The notes below the pieces were generated by a model that was not told where the DNA came from, ran no database searches, and worked only from the letters and a program-made list of their open reading frames with translations. Shown one piece after another: positions 1 through 7,861 of a stretch of 41,725 nucleotides of DNA; within the stretch, counting starts at the first letter, position 1, and every line of letters starts with the position of its first letter. Both the position numbers and the translations under genes were made by a program. The stretch is from JAUJOE01 sp038252945 (GTDB taxonomy: Bacteria; Actinomycetota; Actinomycetes; Propionibacteriales; Nocardioidaceae), in assembly GCA_038252945.1 (NCBI GenBank), contig JBBSHN010000009.1, positions 1 through 41,725 on the forward strand, given 5' to 3'.

Positions 1-2
1 CC

Positions 3-2867
3 CGCGTCTTCGACTACGAGCCGCTTGACCCTGTCTCGGTGAAGGGCAAGGCCGAGCCGGTGGCGCTGTGGCGGGCCGGCGCTCCACGCGCGCGGTTGGG
101 TGCTGATGTGATCCGGGCCAGCACAACCCCGCTGGTGGGGCGAGAGCTGGAGCTCCTGCAGCTGCGGACGGTGTTCGACCGGGTCGCGCGCGACGCTTCG
201 GTGCACCTGGTCACCATCGCCGGAGAGCCCGGAGTGGGAAAATCCCGGCTGGTCGCGGAGCTGTTCGTCTACGTCGACGACCTGCAGGAACTGATCACCT
301 GGCGCACCGGCCGGTGTCTCCCGTACGGCGACGGTGTGACGTTTTGGGCGCTTGGCGAAATCGTCAAATCCCACGCCGGGATCCTTGACACCGACGACAT
401 CGACGTCGCTACAGCGAAACTGGAGGCGGTCCTACCGGAGGGCGAGGACGCCTCCTGGCTACGCGCCCGGCTGTTGCCGCTGATCGGTGTCACGACCGAG
501 TCAAGTTCAGGCTCGGGTACGTCACAGGAGGAGTCGTTCACCGCGTGGCGGCGATTCCTGGAGTCGTTCGCGTCCACCGGGCCGGCTGTGCTGCTGGTGG
601 AGGACATCCACTGGGCGGACCCGGCGTTGCTTCAGTTCCTGGAACACACGGTGAGCTGGGCGCACGGCGTCCCGCTTCTCATCGTCTGCACGGCCCGTCC
701 GGAGCTTTTTGACATCCATCCGTCCTGGGGTGCGGGGCTTCGCAACTCGACCACCCTCAACCTGAGCAGTCTGTCCGCGGCGGAGACGGCGGAGATCGTG
801 TCGCACCTTCTGGGTTTGCGGTTGCTGCCGGCCGAAACGCAGCAGCTGATCCTAAACCGGGCGGAGGGCAACCCGCTGTGGGCTGAGGAATGTGTGCGGG
901 TCCTGCGTGACCGAGACCTGATTGACGCCCAGGGCCGGCTGCGTACCGACCATGTCCCACTGCCTCAGGGTGTGCAGGCGCTGATCGCCGCCCGACTGGA
1001 CACACTTTCTGCGGACCGCAAGGGGCTGCTGGCTGATGCGGCTGTCGTGGGAAGGGTGTTTTGGGCCGACGCGGTCGTGAAGATGGGTGGGCGCGACCCA
1101 ACCGATGTAACTAATGCGCTGCACGAGTTGACAGCTAAAGAGCTTGTGCGTCCTCAGCGGGAGGCAAGTCTCGCCGGGCAGGCTGAGTTCGCCTTTTGGC
1201 ACGGGCTGGTGCGCGATGTCGCCTACCAAACGCTGCCCCGCTCTAGTCGCGCCGCGAAGCATTTTGCCGCGAGTAATTGGCTTGAGGCCCAAGCCGGTGA
1301 CCGAGTCGCGGACGTCGCTGAGATCCTGGCCGAACACACCGGCCACGCCCTCGACCTGGCCGAAGCGGCCGGTGACTTACGCCTGGTGCAGGAGGTCAAG
1401 CCAACGGCACGCCGACACGCCGTCCTTGCGGCGCAAAAGGCACTCGAGCTCGACTCAGCTCGTGCCATGGCACTGCTCGACCGTGCGCTGTCCCTGACTT
1501 CACCCGAGGACGCCGGATACCCCGACGTGCTCTTATTGTGGGCTCGGGCTGCCACGCAGATCGGAAAGCTTCGAGAGGCTGCCAACGCCTATGAAGAAGC
1601 CGCCACCCGGTACCAGAGCCGCGACGATGTGTTGTCGACCGGCGCCGCCCTGCGTTTTGCCGCCATGAGTTTGTCGAATGTCGGCGATCCGCGTGGCCGC
1701 GGCACCTTGCACCGGGCGCTGCACCTGCTTGAGCGAGAAGCACCCTCCGCCGAACTCGGCCAAGCCCTGCTACTCCACGCCTTCGACCAAATGGAGTCAG
1801 GATCATCAGACGATGCGCTTACCACAGTTGAGCGAGTGGAAGGCCTGCTACCGGACGGAGACCTCAAACTGCTGGGGACCATTCACATGGTCAGAGGAGG
1901 AGCAAGGTGCAAGCTCGGTGACTTCACTGGACTGGACGATATGCGGCGCAGCATCCAGTACCTCATTGAGGGTAGTCACGCCCATTCGGCAGCCATTGGC
2001 TATTGCAACTTGGCGGCCCAGTCAGCGGACATTTCCGGGCCCGCGGCGACGCTAGACCAGCTGGATGCAGGTGAGGCGTTATGCCGAAGCCGGGGTCTCG
2101 CTGGTGCCACCTCTTACCTGCGCGCCATTCGCGTTGGCTGCTTCGGCGAGGTCGGACGCTTCGATGAAGCCCTAAAGTTGGCTGACGAGCTACTTCCAGC
2201 ATTCGAGGAAGCGCAAGACGACCGGTCCTTCATCGACGTTGCCCCCGTGAAGGTCCTCATCCTGCTGGAACGTGGTGAGTCGGCCGAAGGGTTGGCCGAG
2301 CAGGTGCTGCGTGCCGCTCGCCGCACTGAACACCCCCAACTGAACTCCACGGCCCTACTTGCGGCGGCGGCAGAGCGCTTATCGGCAGGTGAGCCTGAAT
2401 CAGTCGCGGCGCTGCTCCGCGAAGCGCTGCGCTTCTCCGAGGCGGAGAAGCTGCCACCGTACGCTCAATCCGTGCATGGCGCAGTGAAATGTGCGATCGG
2501 AATCGGAGACACTGAGCTCGCCAGCCGTTTCGTTGAGACGGTGCAAGCAGTTCCCGTGGTGGTCCCGGCGCAACAGCATGCGCTTGTCACGGCCCGGGCG
2601 CGGCTCTGCCATGCCGCCGGCGATTACGAGTCCGCCGTGCAGTTGTTCACAGACGCTGCGGAGCGGTGGGCCGCCTTCGGCAACCGGGTGGAGCAGGCAC
2701 ATGCGCTGCAGGAGCTTGGTGAATCCCTCCTCGCGCTAGGCCGTGACGCCAAGGAGCCGCTTCGCCAAGCCCGCGCGATGTTCGCCTCGATGGGAGCTAC
2801 TCCTGGGGTGCTCAGGTGCGACGAGTTACTTGGGAACTTCCCCAAGACAAACTTCCGCGCTGGCTAA
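3..2867 (+). CDS. Cyclase-associated AAA ATPase with TPR-like repeats (5' end outside window)
   Basis: The frame is open to the left edge, and the first visible residues (RVFDYEPLDPVSVKGKAEPV) match the end of a class III adenylate/guanylate cyclase domain, so the GTG at 39 is internal and the gene starts outside the window. After this comes VGRELEL, a Walker A GEPGVGKS at about visible residues 74-81 and a Walker B LLVEDIHWADP near 197-207, typical of the signalling ATPases linked to cyclase or LuxR domains. From about residue 460 the protein is helical and Ala/Leu-rich with TPR-like spacing up to the TAA-type end at 2867. There is no C-terminal helix-turn-helix. It is probably a multidomain cytoplasmic signalling protein. 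Its ligand and the activity of its cyclase domain cannot be judged, because that domain lies upstream. Confidence 0.85.
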   Translation, partial: RVFDYEPLDPVSVKGKAEPVALWRAGAPRARLGADVIRASTTPLVGRELELLQLRTVFDRVARDASVHLVTIAGEPGVGKSRLVAELFVYVDDLQELITWRTGRCLPYGDGVTFWALGEIVKSHAGILDTDDIDVATAKLEAVLPEGEDASWLRARLLPLIGVTTESSSGSGTSQEESFTAWRRFLESFASTGPAVLLVEDIHWADPALLQFLEHTVSWAHGVPLLIVCTARPELFDIHPSWGAGLRNSTTLNLSSLSAAETAEIVSHLLGLRLLPAETQQLILNRAEGNPLWAEECVRVLRDRDLIDAQGRLRTDHVPLPQGVQALIAARLDTLSADRKGLLADAAVVGRVFWADAVVKMGGRDPTDVTNALHELTAKELVRPQREASLAGQAEFAFWHGLVRDVAYQTLPRSSRAAKHFAASNWLEAQAGDRVADVAEILAEHTGHALDLAEAAGDLRLVQEVKPTARRHAVLAAQKALELDSARAMALLDRALSLTSPEDAGYPDVLLLWARAATQIGKLREAANAYEEAATRYQSRDDVLSTGAALRFAAMSLSNVGDPRGRGTLHRALHLLEREAPSAELGQALLLHAFDQMESGSSDDALTTVERVEGLLPDGDLKLLGTIHMVRGGARCKLGDFTGLDDMRRSIQYLIEGSHAHSAAIGYCNLAAQSADISGPAATLDQLDAGEALCRSRGLAGATSYLRAIRVGCFGEVGRFDEALKLADELLPAFEEAQDDRSFIDVAPVKVLILLERGESAEGLAEQVLRAARRTEHPQLNSTALLAAAAERLSAGEPESVAALLREALRFSEAEKLPPYAQSVHGAVKCAIGIGDTELASRFVETVQAVPVVVPAQQHALVTARARLCHAAGDYESAVQLFTDAAERWAAFGNRVEQAHALQELGESLLALGRDAKEPLRQARAMFASMGATPGVLRCDELLGNFPKTNFRAG

Positions 2868-2911
2868 GCCCCAACGCAGGTTCCATCAAGCCAACGAAAG
2901 GACGTCTTGCT

Positions 2912-3490
2912 ATGGCTGAGGTGTTGTTGTTTCACCACGTGCAGGGACTAACGCCGGGCGTGCTGGCCTTCGCTGACCAGTTACGCGACGCCGGGCACAC
3001 CGTTCACACGCCCGACTTGTTTGACGGGGACACCTTCGACAGCATCGATGACGGAATGGGCTACGTGAGGCATGCCGGCTCCGCGGAGATCTCCGAGCGA
3101 GGCGTCCGGGCGGCGGACGGGCTGCCGTCCGAGCTCGTGTACGCCGGATTTTCGTTCGGGGTTGTCCCGGCCCAAGAGCTGTCCCAGACGCGGTCGGGTG
3201 CCCGCGGCGCGCTGCTGTTCCACGGCTGTATGCCCACGTCAGAGTTCGGCTCGGGCTGGCCTGTCGGCGTACCGGTCCAGGTGCACGGGATGGAAGCCGA
3301 CCCGTTCTTCGCCGAGGAGGGCGGCGACATCGACGCCGCGCGGGCGCTCCTCGACGAGGCGGACGACGCTGAGCTGTTCATCTACCCGGGCGACCAGCAC
3401 TTGTTCGCGGACAGCTCGCTGCCGTCGTACGACCCGGACGCCGCGGCACTCCTCACCCAACGCGTGCTCGACTTCCTCGCCGCCGTCTAG
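2912..3490 (+). CDS. Dienelactone hydrolase family protein
   Basis: The 192-residue protein starts at the ATG at 2912, preceded by a GAAAGGA ribosome site at about 2895; the longer open frame to 2816 overlaps the previous gene and has no such site. It has an alpha/beta-hydrolase fold of the dienelactone hydrolase family: nucleophile motif GFSFG with Ser81 in place of the usual Cys, acid Asp130 (GMEADPF) and His163 (GDQHLF). The family hydrolyses ester or lactone bonds. Ser in place of Cys is common in small actinobacterial members whose substrates are unknown. It lies 44 bases after the ATPase gene and could be cotranscribed with it. A hairpin follows 9 bases after the stop. Confidence 0.85.
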   Translation: MAEVLLFHHVQGLTPGVLAFADQLRDAGHTVHTPDLFDGDTFDSIDDGMGYVRHAGSAEISERGVRAADGLPSELVYAGFSFGVVPAQELSQTRSGARGALLFHGCMPTSEFGSGWPVGVPVQVHGMEADPFFAEEGGDIDAARALLDEADDAELFIYPGDQHLFADSSLPSYDPDAAALLTQRVLDFLAAV

Positions 3491-3499
3491 CTCGGCGAA

Positions 3500-3549
3500 G
3501 ATCCGAGGCGTAGCGCCATATCTAACACCGCGCCTCGGATCCTGTGAGG
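3500..3549 (+). repeat. Intergenic hairpin repeat, copy 1 (possible terminator)
   Basis: GATCCGAGGCG at 3500-3510 pairs perfectly with CGCCTCGGATC at 3531-3541 (11 bp) around a 20-base loop. The stretch 3500-3549 aligns without gaps to 12769-12818 with 38 of 50 identical bases, and the loop is the most conserved part. There is no T-run after the stem. It sits between the stop of the hydrolase gene and the oppositely oriented tRNA-Ala, so a bidirectional terminator is one reading; a protein- or RNA-recognised repeat is another. Confidence 0.6.
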
Positions 3550-3550
3550 G

Positions 3551-3623
3551 TGGAGCTGAGGGGACTCGAACCCCTGACCCCCTCCATGCCATGGAGGTGC
3601 GCTACCAGCTGCGCTACAGCCCC
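3551..3623 (-). tRNA. tRNA-Ala(GGC)
   Basis: Read on the minus strand, the 73-base gene has acceptor GGGGCTG paired with CAGCTCC, anticodon stem CCTCC/GGAGG and loop ATGGCAT, which gives anticodon GGC (codon GCC). The T-arm is GGGTTCGAGTCCC-type and the discriminator is A. CCA is not encoded. It lies downstream of the nadD-rsfS-phosphatase cluster on the same strand. Confidence 0.95.
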
Positions 3624-3837
3624 TGAAGCGGCGTATGCCGCGTTCCAAGCCAGTGCAGTCTAGCCAACCGCGGGCAGAGCGTAGAAGCGCCGCGAGCGCA
3701 CCGGAAGTACTACTGACACCGCAAATGCGCACCCCGCACCGGAAATCTGGCATGCGGACGTGGCATCCGCCATGCAGACACCGGAAACCTCTGGGCTGGA
3801 CCAGCGGCCCAGATCGGCGGACCAAACGGACGCGCGC

Positions 3838-4530
3838 CTACGGGCTGCCGAGGTCGTCGGCGAGCTCGAGCGGCGGAGGCAACGTCTGGGCGTTGTAGTC
3901 GATGATCTGCCATCCACGCTTCTGGTGCTGTTCGAGCACAGCCCATGCGCAGTTGGCCATACCGGCCAGCATCTCCCGCAGATGGGCAGGCGCCTGGAAG
4001 AACGCAAGCAATCCGGCCCGAAGCGACGCGCCATGCCCGACGAGTATGCCGGTCTGTCCCGGCTGCAAAGATTTCGTGGCCTCCGTCAGGACCTCGACCA
4101 TGCGGTCGCGCACCTGTTCCGGGTCCTCAGCACCGGGCACCTGCCAGGCTGCACGCTGCTCGTTGGCGGCGACGCGCGCGTCGAGGAAGAGCTCGGGATA
4201 CGCGGCCCGGAACTGCTCGAACGTCAGGCCCTGCCGTACGCCGACACCAAACTCGCGAAGTCGCGCATCGAGCACCACCGCTTGACCGGTGAGCGCGGCC
4301 AGCTGCTCGGCGGTCTCCCTGGCCCTGGCCAGGTCGCTGGACCAGAGGAACACCGGCTCGTACGACGCGAGGAACGGCGATGCCCGCTCTGCCTGAGCGA
4401 CCCCCACGTCGTCAAGGGGCACGTTGGCGTGACCCTGCGCGATGCCGAGCCGGTTCCATTCCGTGCGGCCATGCCGCCACAGCACGAGCCGCCGCGGCAG
4501 GACATCCGACGGGAGCATCTCCCGTGGCAT
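3838..4530 (-). CDS. Histidine phosphatase (phosphoglycerate-mutase-like)
   Basis: The 230-residue protein begins with the phosphohistidine motif LVLWRHGRTEWN (RHG), and a second conserved His follows in LVGHGASLR. Members of this superfamily remove phosphate from small phosphoesters, or act as phosphoglycerate mutases; the substrate here is unknown. The start is the ATG at 4530, which shares one base with the TGA stop of rsfS (TGATG), so translation is probably coupled to rsfS. A TTG directly before it is possible but less likely. A histidine phosphatase after nadD-rsfS is usual in actinobacteria. The 214 bases between its stop and the tRNA-Ala show nothing recognisable. Confidence 0.88.
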   Translation of the reverse strand: MPREMLPSDVLPRRLVLWRHGRTEWNRLGIAQGHANVPLDDVGVAQAERASPFLASYEPVFLWSSDLARARETAEQLAALTGQAVVLDARLREFGVGVRQGLTFEQFRAAYPELFLDARVAANEQRAAWQVPGAEDPEQVRDRMVEVLTEATKSLQPGQTGILVGHGASLRAGLLAFFQAPAHLREMLAGMANCAWAVLEQHQKRGWQIIDYNAQTLPPPLELADDLGSP

Positions 4531-4946
4531 CAACCCGGAGTGCGGGACACGTCGGTGGCGCCCAACGCCGGTCCGCGGCCGACGGTGACGGCCTGCGGCA
4601 ACCCGATCGTGGGGCAGTCACGCCAGATCCGCTCCAGCGCGTAGTACACCCGCTCCTCGGCGTGCTGCACGTGGATCACGACCTCGTCGTAGTCGAGCAG
4701 CACCCAGCGGCCCTCGCGCTCGCCCTCTCGGCGGACCGGTTTGGCGCCCGCGGCGCGCAGCTTGTCCTCGATCTCGTCGACGATTGCGCGGACCTGCCGG
4801 TCGTTGGGCGCCGAGCACAGCAAGAAAGCGTCAGTGATGATCAGCTGCTCGGAGACGTCGAAAACCACGATGCCGTCGGCGAGCTTGTCGGAGGCCGCCA
4901 GAGCGGCGATGCGGACGAGCTGCACCGCCCGATCAGTGGCTGTCAC
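4530..4946 (-). CDS. rsfS: Ribosome silencing factor RsfS
   Basis: This 138-residue protein of the RsfS/YbeB/Iojap family carries the motif LADGIVVFDVSEQLIITDAF near residues 22-41 and WVLLDYDEVVIHV near 81-93. The family binds ribosomal protein uL14 and blocks joining of the subunits when nutrients are low. The start is the GTG at 4946, overlapping the nadD stop by four bases (GTGA). A Pro/Gly-rich tail of about 25 residues follows the conserved domain. The nadD-rsfS pair is one of the most conserved bacterial neighbourhoods. Confidence 0.95.
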   Translation of the reverse strand: MTATDRAVQLVRIAALAASDKLADGIVVFDVSEQLIITDAFLLCSAPNDRQVRAIVDEIEDKLRAAGAKPVRREGEREGRWVLLDYDEVVIHVQHAEERVYYALERIWRDCPTIGLPQAVTVGRGPALGATDVSRTPG

Positions 4947-5566
4947 GAAGCCTGGACTTCTTTCTCCCGGGTGTAGAGCCGCCGCTTGGCAATGTACTGG
5001 ACGACACCGTCAGGCACGAGATACCAGACCGGCTCCCCCGCCGACGCCCGCTGCCGGCACTCCGACGACGAGATAGCCAGCGCCGGCACTTCGATGATGG
5101 TGACCCGGTCGGCAGGCAGGCCGTCAAGGGTGGACGCATCGATCGTCGTACCAGGGCGTGTGCAGCCGACGAAGTGAGCGAGGTCGAACACCTTGTCTGC
5201 GTCGTGCCAGGTGAGTATGGCCGCGAGCGCGTCGGCGCCGGTGATGAAGAAGAACTCCGCGGCCGGCCGTTGCTTGCGGAGGTCGCGAAGCGTGTCGATG
5301 GTGTACGTCGGCTTGGCCCGGTCGATGTCGACGCGTGACACCGAGAAGCGCGGGTTGGAGGCGGTGGCGATCACCGTCATGAGGTAGCGATCCTCGGCAG
5401 GCGACACCTGGCGCTCGGACTTCTGCCACGGCTGACCGGTCGGCACGAAGATGACCTCGTCGAGGTCGTACCACGCCTGGACCTCCGACGCAGCGACCAG
5501 GTGGCCGTTGTGGATCGGGTCGAAGGTGCCGCCCATCACGCCGATCCGCAGCGCACGGTCGCTCAT
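4943..5566 (-). CDS. nadD: Nicotinate-nucleotide adenylyltransferase
   Basis: A 207-residue enzyme that makes deamido-NAD from nicotinate mononucleotide and ATP. The nucleotide-binding signature GGTFDPIHNGHL is at residues 12-23, and an ISSSECR motif near residue 165 matches the ISSTxIR signature. The ATG at 5566 overlaps the stop of the preceding small membrane-protein gene by one base (TGATG). Many actinobacteria carry proB and proA between obg and nadD; they are absent here, and only a 48-residue ORF lies in between. Confidence 0.95.
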   Translation of the reverse strand: MSDRALRIGVMGGTFDPIHNGHLVAASEVQAWYDLDEVIFVPTGQPWQKSERQVSPAEDRYLMTVIATASNPRFSVSRVDIDRAKPTYTIDTLRDLRKQRPAAEFFFITGADALAAILTWHDADKVFDLAHFVGCTRPGTTIDASTLDGLPADRVTIIEVPALAISSSECRQRASAGEPVWYLVPDGVVQYIAKRRLYTREKEVQAS

Positions 5567-5712
5567 CAGCTGTGCGGCCGACCCTTACCGAACATCAGCA
5601 ACGCGAGCATCAGCGACATGAGCAAGAGGAAAGCGAGCAGTCCGAAGAACTCCGCAGGCACAGGCAGCTGTGTGGCCGCCTGTTGCGCTGCCGCGAGCAG
5701 AATGGACCCCAT
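5566..5712 (-). CDS. Small single-pass membrane protein, 48 residues
   Basis: The ORF starts at the ATG at 5712 and reads MGSILLAAAQQ, then an amphipathic stretch ending PVPAEFFG, one hydrophobic segment of about 20 residues (LLAFLLLMSLMLALLMF) and a short basic tail GKGRPHS. Its stop shares a base with the nadD start, which argues that it is translated and coupled. One-segment proteins of this kind are found near nadD in other actinobacteria, but I know no function. The start is the only ATG that gives a compact frame between obg and nadD. Confidence 0.7.
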   Translation of the reverse strand: MGSILLAAAQQAATQLPVPAEFFGLLAFLLLMSLMLALLMFGKGRPHS

Positions 5713-5737
5713 GACGCCAGGTTAGCCGACGTCTCCG

Positions 5738-7099
5738 CTAGCCGCGTCTATCCAGCCGCAGGTCACCACCCCGTCTCCCCAGGAGAGTCTCCGCTCCCGC
5801 CTCCACGGTGGGGTCGAACTCAAAGATCACCGCGTCGTCGGCAGCACCGATGGCTACGTCGTCACCCGGCTGCGCTCCCCGCTCGAGCAAAACGTCCTCC
5901 ACACCGAGCCGGTTCAGCCGGTCGGCGAGATACCCAACAGCCTCGTCGTTGCTGAAGTCCGTTTGCCTGATCCACCTCTCCGGCTTCTCGCCACGCACGC
6001 GCCACACTCCGGCCTCCTGGCTGACCGTGAAGTCCGCATCAGCGGGACCGCGCGGTCGCAGGACGATGCGGGTCGGCTCCGCGTCTGGGACACTGCGCGA
6101 GGCACGCACACGCTCCGCCAGAGCAAACGTCAGCTCGCGCAACCCCTCGTGGGTCGCGGCCGAGACGTCGTAGACGTCAAGACCTCCGGCCTCCAGCTCG
6201 GGACGAACCATCGCCGCCAGGTCTCGAGCCTCCGGTACGTCGATCTTGTTGAGGGCGACCAGCCTCGGCCGGTCTTCGAGGCCGCCGTACGTCGTGAGCT
6301 CCCGCTCCAGCACATCGAGGTCGGTCAGCGGGTCTCGCCCCGGCTCCATCGTGGCGCAGTCGATGACGTGGAGGAGTACGGCGCAGCGCTCCACATGCCG
6401 CAGGAAGTCGTGGCCAAGCCCTCTGCCGTCGCTCGCGCCCTCGATCAGGCCCGGCACGTCGGCGACGGTGTACGTCGTTTCGCCGGCGGTGACAACGCCA
6501 AGGTTTGGCACGAGCGTGGTGAACGGGTAGTCCGCGATCTTGGGCCGGGCCCGGGAGACGGCGGCGACCAGGCTTGACTTGCCGGCACTTGGAAACCCGA
6601 CGAGCCCGACGTCGGCCACGATCTTCAACTCGAGGACGACGGTCCGTTCTTTCCCTCCTTCGCCAAGGAGTGCGAAGCCTGGAGCCTTGCGAGCCTTGGA
6701 CGCGAGCGCTGCGTTGCCGAGCCCACCCCGTCCGCCCGCAGCGACGACCATCTCGGTGCCCACCCCGACCAGGTCGCCGAGCACCTCACGCTCGGACGTC
6801 GACACGCTCGTGCCATTGGGGACACCAAGGATTAGGTCGGCGCCATGCGCCCCGGACCGGTGATCGCCTTGACCGGGCTTGCCGTTCGCTGCCCGGCGGT
6901 GCGGGCTGGAGTAGTAGTCGACGAGCGTGGTGACATCAGGGTCGACTCGCAGGACCACGCTGCCGCCGGACCCGCCATTGCCGCCGTCCGGGCCGCCCAG
7001 CGGCTTGAACTTCTCCCGATGCACCGATGCGACACCGTTGCCGCCGCGCCCACCCGCGACATGCAGGACCACCCTGTCGACGAAGCTCGGCACCGCCAC
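5738..7099 (-). CDS. obgE: Obg family GTPase
   Basis: This 453-residue GTPase acts in late assembly of the 50S ribosomal subunit and in stress signalling. The glycine-rich Obg domain fills about residues 1-160 (GGRGGNGVASVHREKF, GGPDGGNGGSGG). The G domain follows with G1 GFPSAGKSS near 170, G3 DVPGLIEGA and G4 NKID. The C-terminal OCT domain spans about 340-420. The start is the GTG at 7099, with GGGAGGAG about seven bases upstream. It is 42 bases downstream of rpmA, the standard rplU-rpmA-obg order. Confidence 0.97.
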   Translation of the reverse strand: MAVPSFVDRVVLHVAGGRGGNGVASVHREKFKPLGGPDGGNGGSGGSVVLRVDPDVTTLVDYYSSPHRRAANGKPGQGDHRSGAHGADLILGVPNGTSVSTSEREVLGDLVGVGTEMVVAAGGRGGLGNAALASKARKAPGFALLGEGGKERTVVLELKIVADVGLVGFPSAGKSSLVAAVSRARPKIADYPFTTLVPNLGVVTAGETTYTVADVPGLIEGASDGRGLGHDFLRHVERCAVLLHVIDCATMEPGRDPLTDLDVLERELTTYGGLEDRPRLVALNKIDVPEARDLAAMVRPELEAGGLDVYDVSAATHEGLRELTFALAERVRASRSVPDAEPTRIVLRPRGPADADFTVSQEAGVWRVRGEKPERWIRQTDFSNDEAVGYLADRLNRLGVEDVLLERGAQPGDDVAIGAADDAVIFEFDPTVEAGAETLLGRRGGDLRLDRRG

Positions 7100-7141
7100 G
7101 GTGCTGCTCCTCCCGCCTGGACCTTGCTGCGAGTGGGCCGC

Positions 7142-7453
7142 TTAGTCTGCAGCAGCGACGGCTGGCTCGGCTGGGGCAACCGCCTCGGCTGGCGTCTCCG
7201 CCGCCGTCGACACGATGTTGACGACCCTGCGTCCGCGCCTGGTGCCGAACTCCACGTTTCCGGCTGCGAGCGCGAAGAGGGTGTCATCACCGCCACGGCC
7301 GACGTTCACGCCGGGGTGGAAGTGGGTGCCGCGCTGCCGGACGATGATCTCGCCCGCCTTGACCAGCTGGCCGCCGTACCGCTTCACGCCTAGGCGCTTC
7401 GATGCGCTGTCGCGGCCGTTCCTGGTGGAGGCCGCGCCCTTCTTGTGTGCCAT
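7142..7453 (-). CDS. rpmA: 50S ribosomal protein bL27
   Basis: The 103-residue protein begins MAHKKGAASTRNGRDSASKRLG, the bL27 signature whose N-terminus reaches the peptidyl-transferase centre. There is no cleavable N-terminal extension of the Firmicutes type. The last 20 residues or so are an Ala/Pro/Glu-rich tail longer than in most orthologues. A GAGGA ribosome site precedes the ATG. It lies 13 bases after rplU. Confidence 0.96.
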   Translation of the reverse strand: MAHKKGAASTRNGRDSASKRLGVKRYGGQLVKAGEIIVRQRGTHFHPGVNVGRGGDDTLFALAAGNVEFGTRRGRRVVNIVSTAAETPAEAVAPAEPAVAAAD

Positions 7454-7466
7454 GACTAGTCCTCGA

Positions 7467-7778
7467 TCACTGCGGGTTGATCGCGGTCACTTTGACCTGC
7501 GTGTAGTGCTGCCGGTGCCCTTGGCGCTTGCGATAACCGGTCTTGTTCTTGAATTTCTGGATGATGATCTTGGGGCCCTTCGTGGCTCCGATCACCTCAG
7601 CTTGTACGTCGACAGCGGCCAACTCGCGCGCGTCCGACGTGACGGTCTCGCCATCGACGAGCAACACGGCCGGCAGCGAGAGGGACTCCCCCGGTGCGGT
7701 GGTGACCTTGTCGATCTCGATCACGTCGCCCACGGCCACCTTGTGCTGCTTGGCACCACTTCGGACGATCGCGTACAC
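7467..7778 (-). CDS. rplU: 50S ribosomal protein bL21
   Basis: A 103-residue bL21 protein starting with the GTG at 7778 (VYAIVRSGAKQHKVAVGDVIEID). The open frame runs on to 7859, but that extension is not part of the family and lies in the 83-base rne-rplU gap. The C-terminal signature KNKTGYRKRQGHRQHYTQVKV is intact. It binds 23S rRNA in the large subunit. Confidence 0.95.
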   Translation of the reverse strand: MYAIVRSGAKQHKVAVGDVIEIDKVTTAPGESLSLPAVLLVDGETVTSDARELAAVDVQAEVIGATKGPKIIIQKFKNKTGYRKRQGHRQHYTQVKVTAINPQ

Positions 7779-7861
7779 GGTGGACTCACTCTCTTCATCG
7801 GACTTGGCGGACCCAACTTCCCCAGCGGTGAAGTGCAAGAGGCGCACGCCAACGGACAAGT

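Noticed and set aside
3072..3626. Plus-strand ORF ending with EGTRTPDPLHAMEVRYQLRYSP
   Set aside because: Its end is the antisense of tRNA-Ala and its body a shadow of the dienelactone hydrolase.
7779..7861. Ribosomal-protein leader before rplU
   Set aside because: The 83-base gap has no hairpin resembling known L21 leaders; the upstream part of the open frame there is simply non-conserved.
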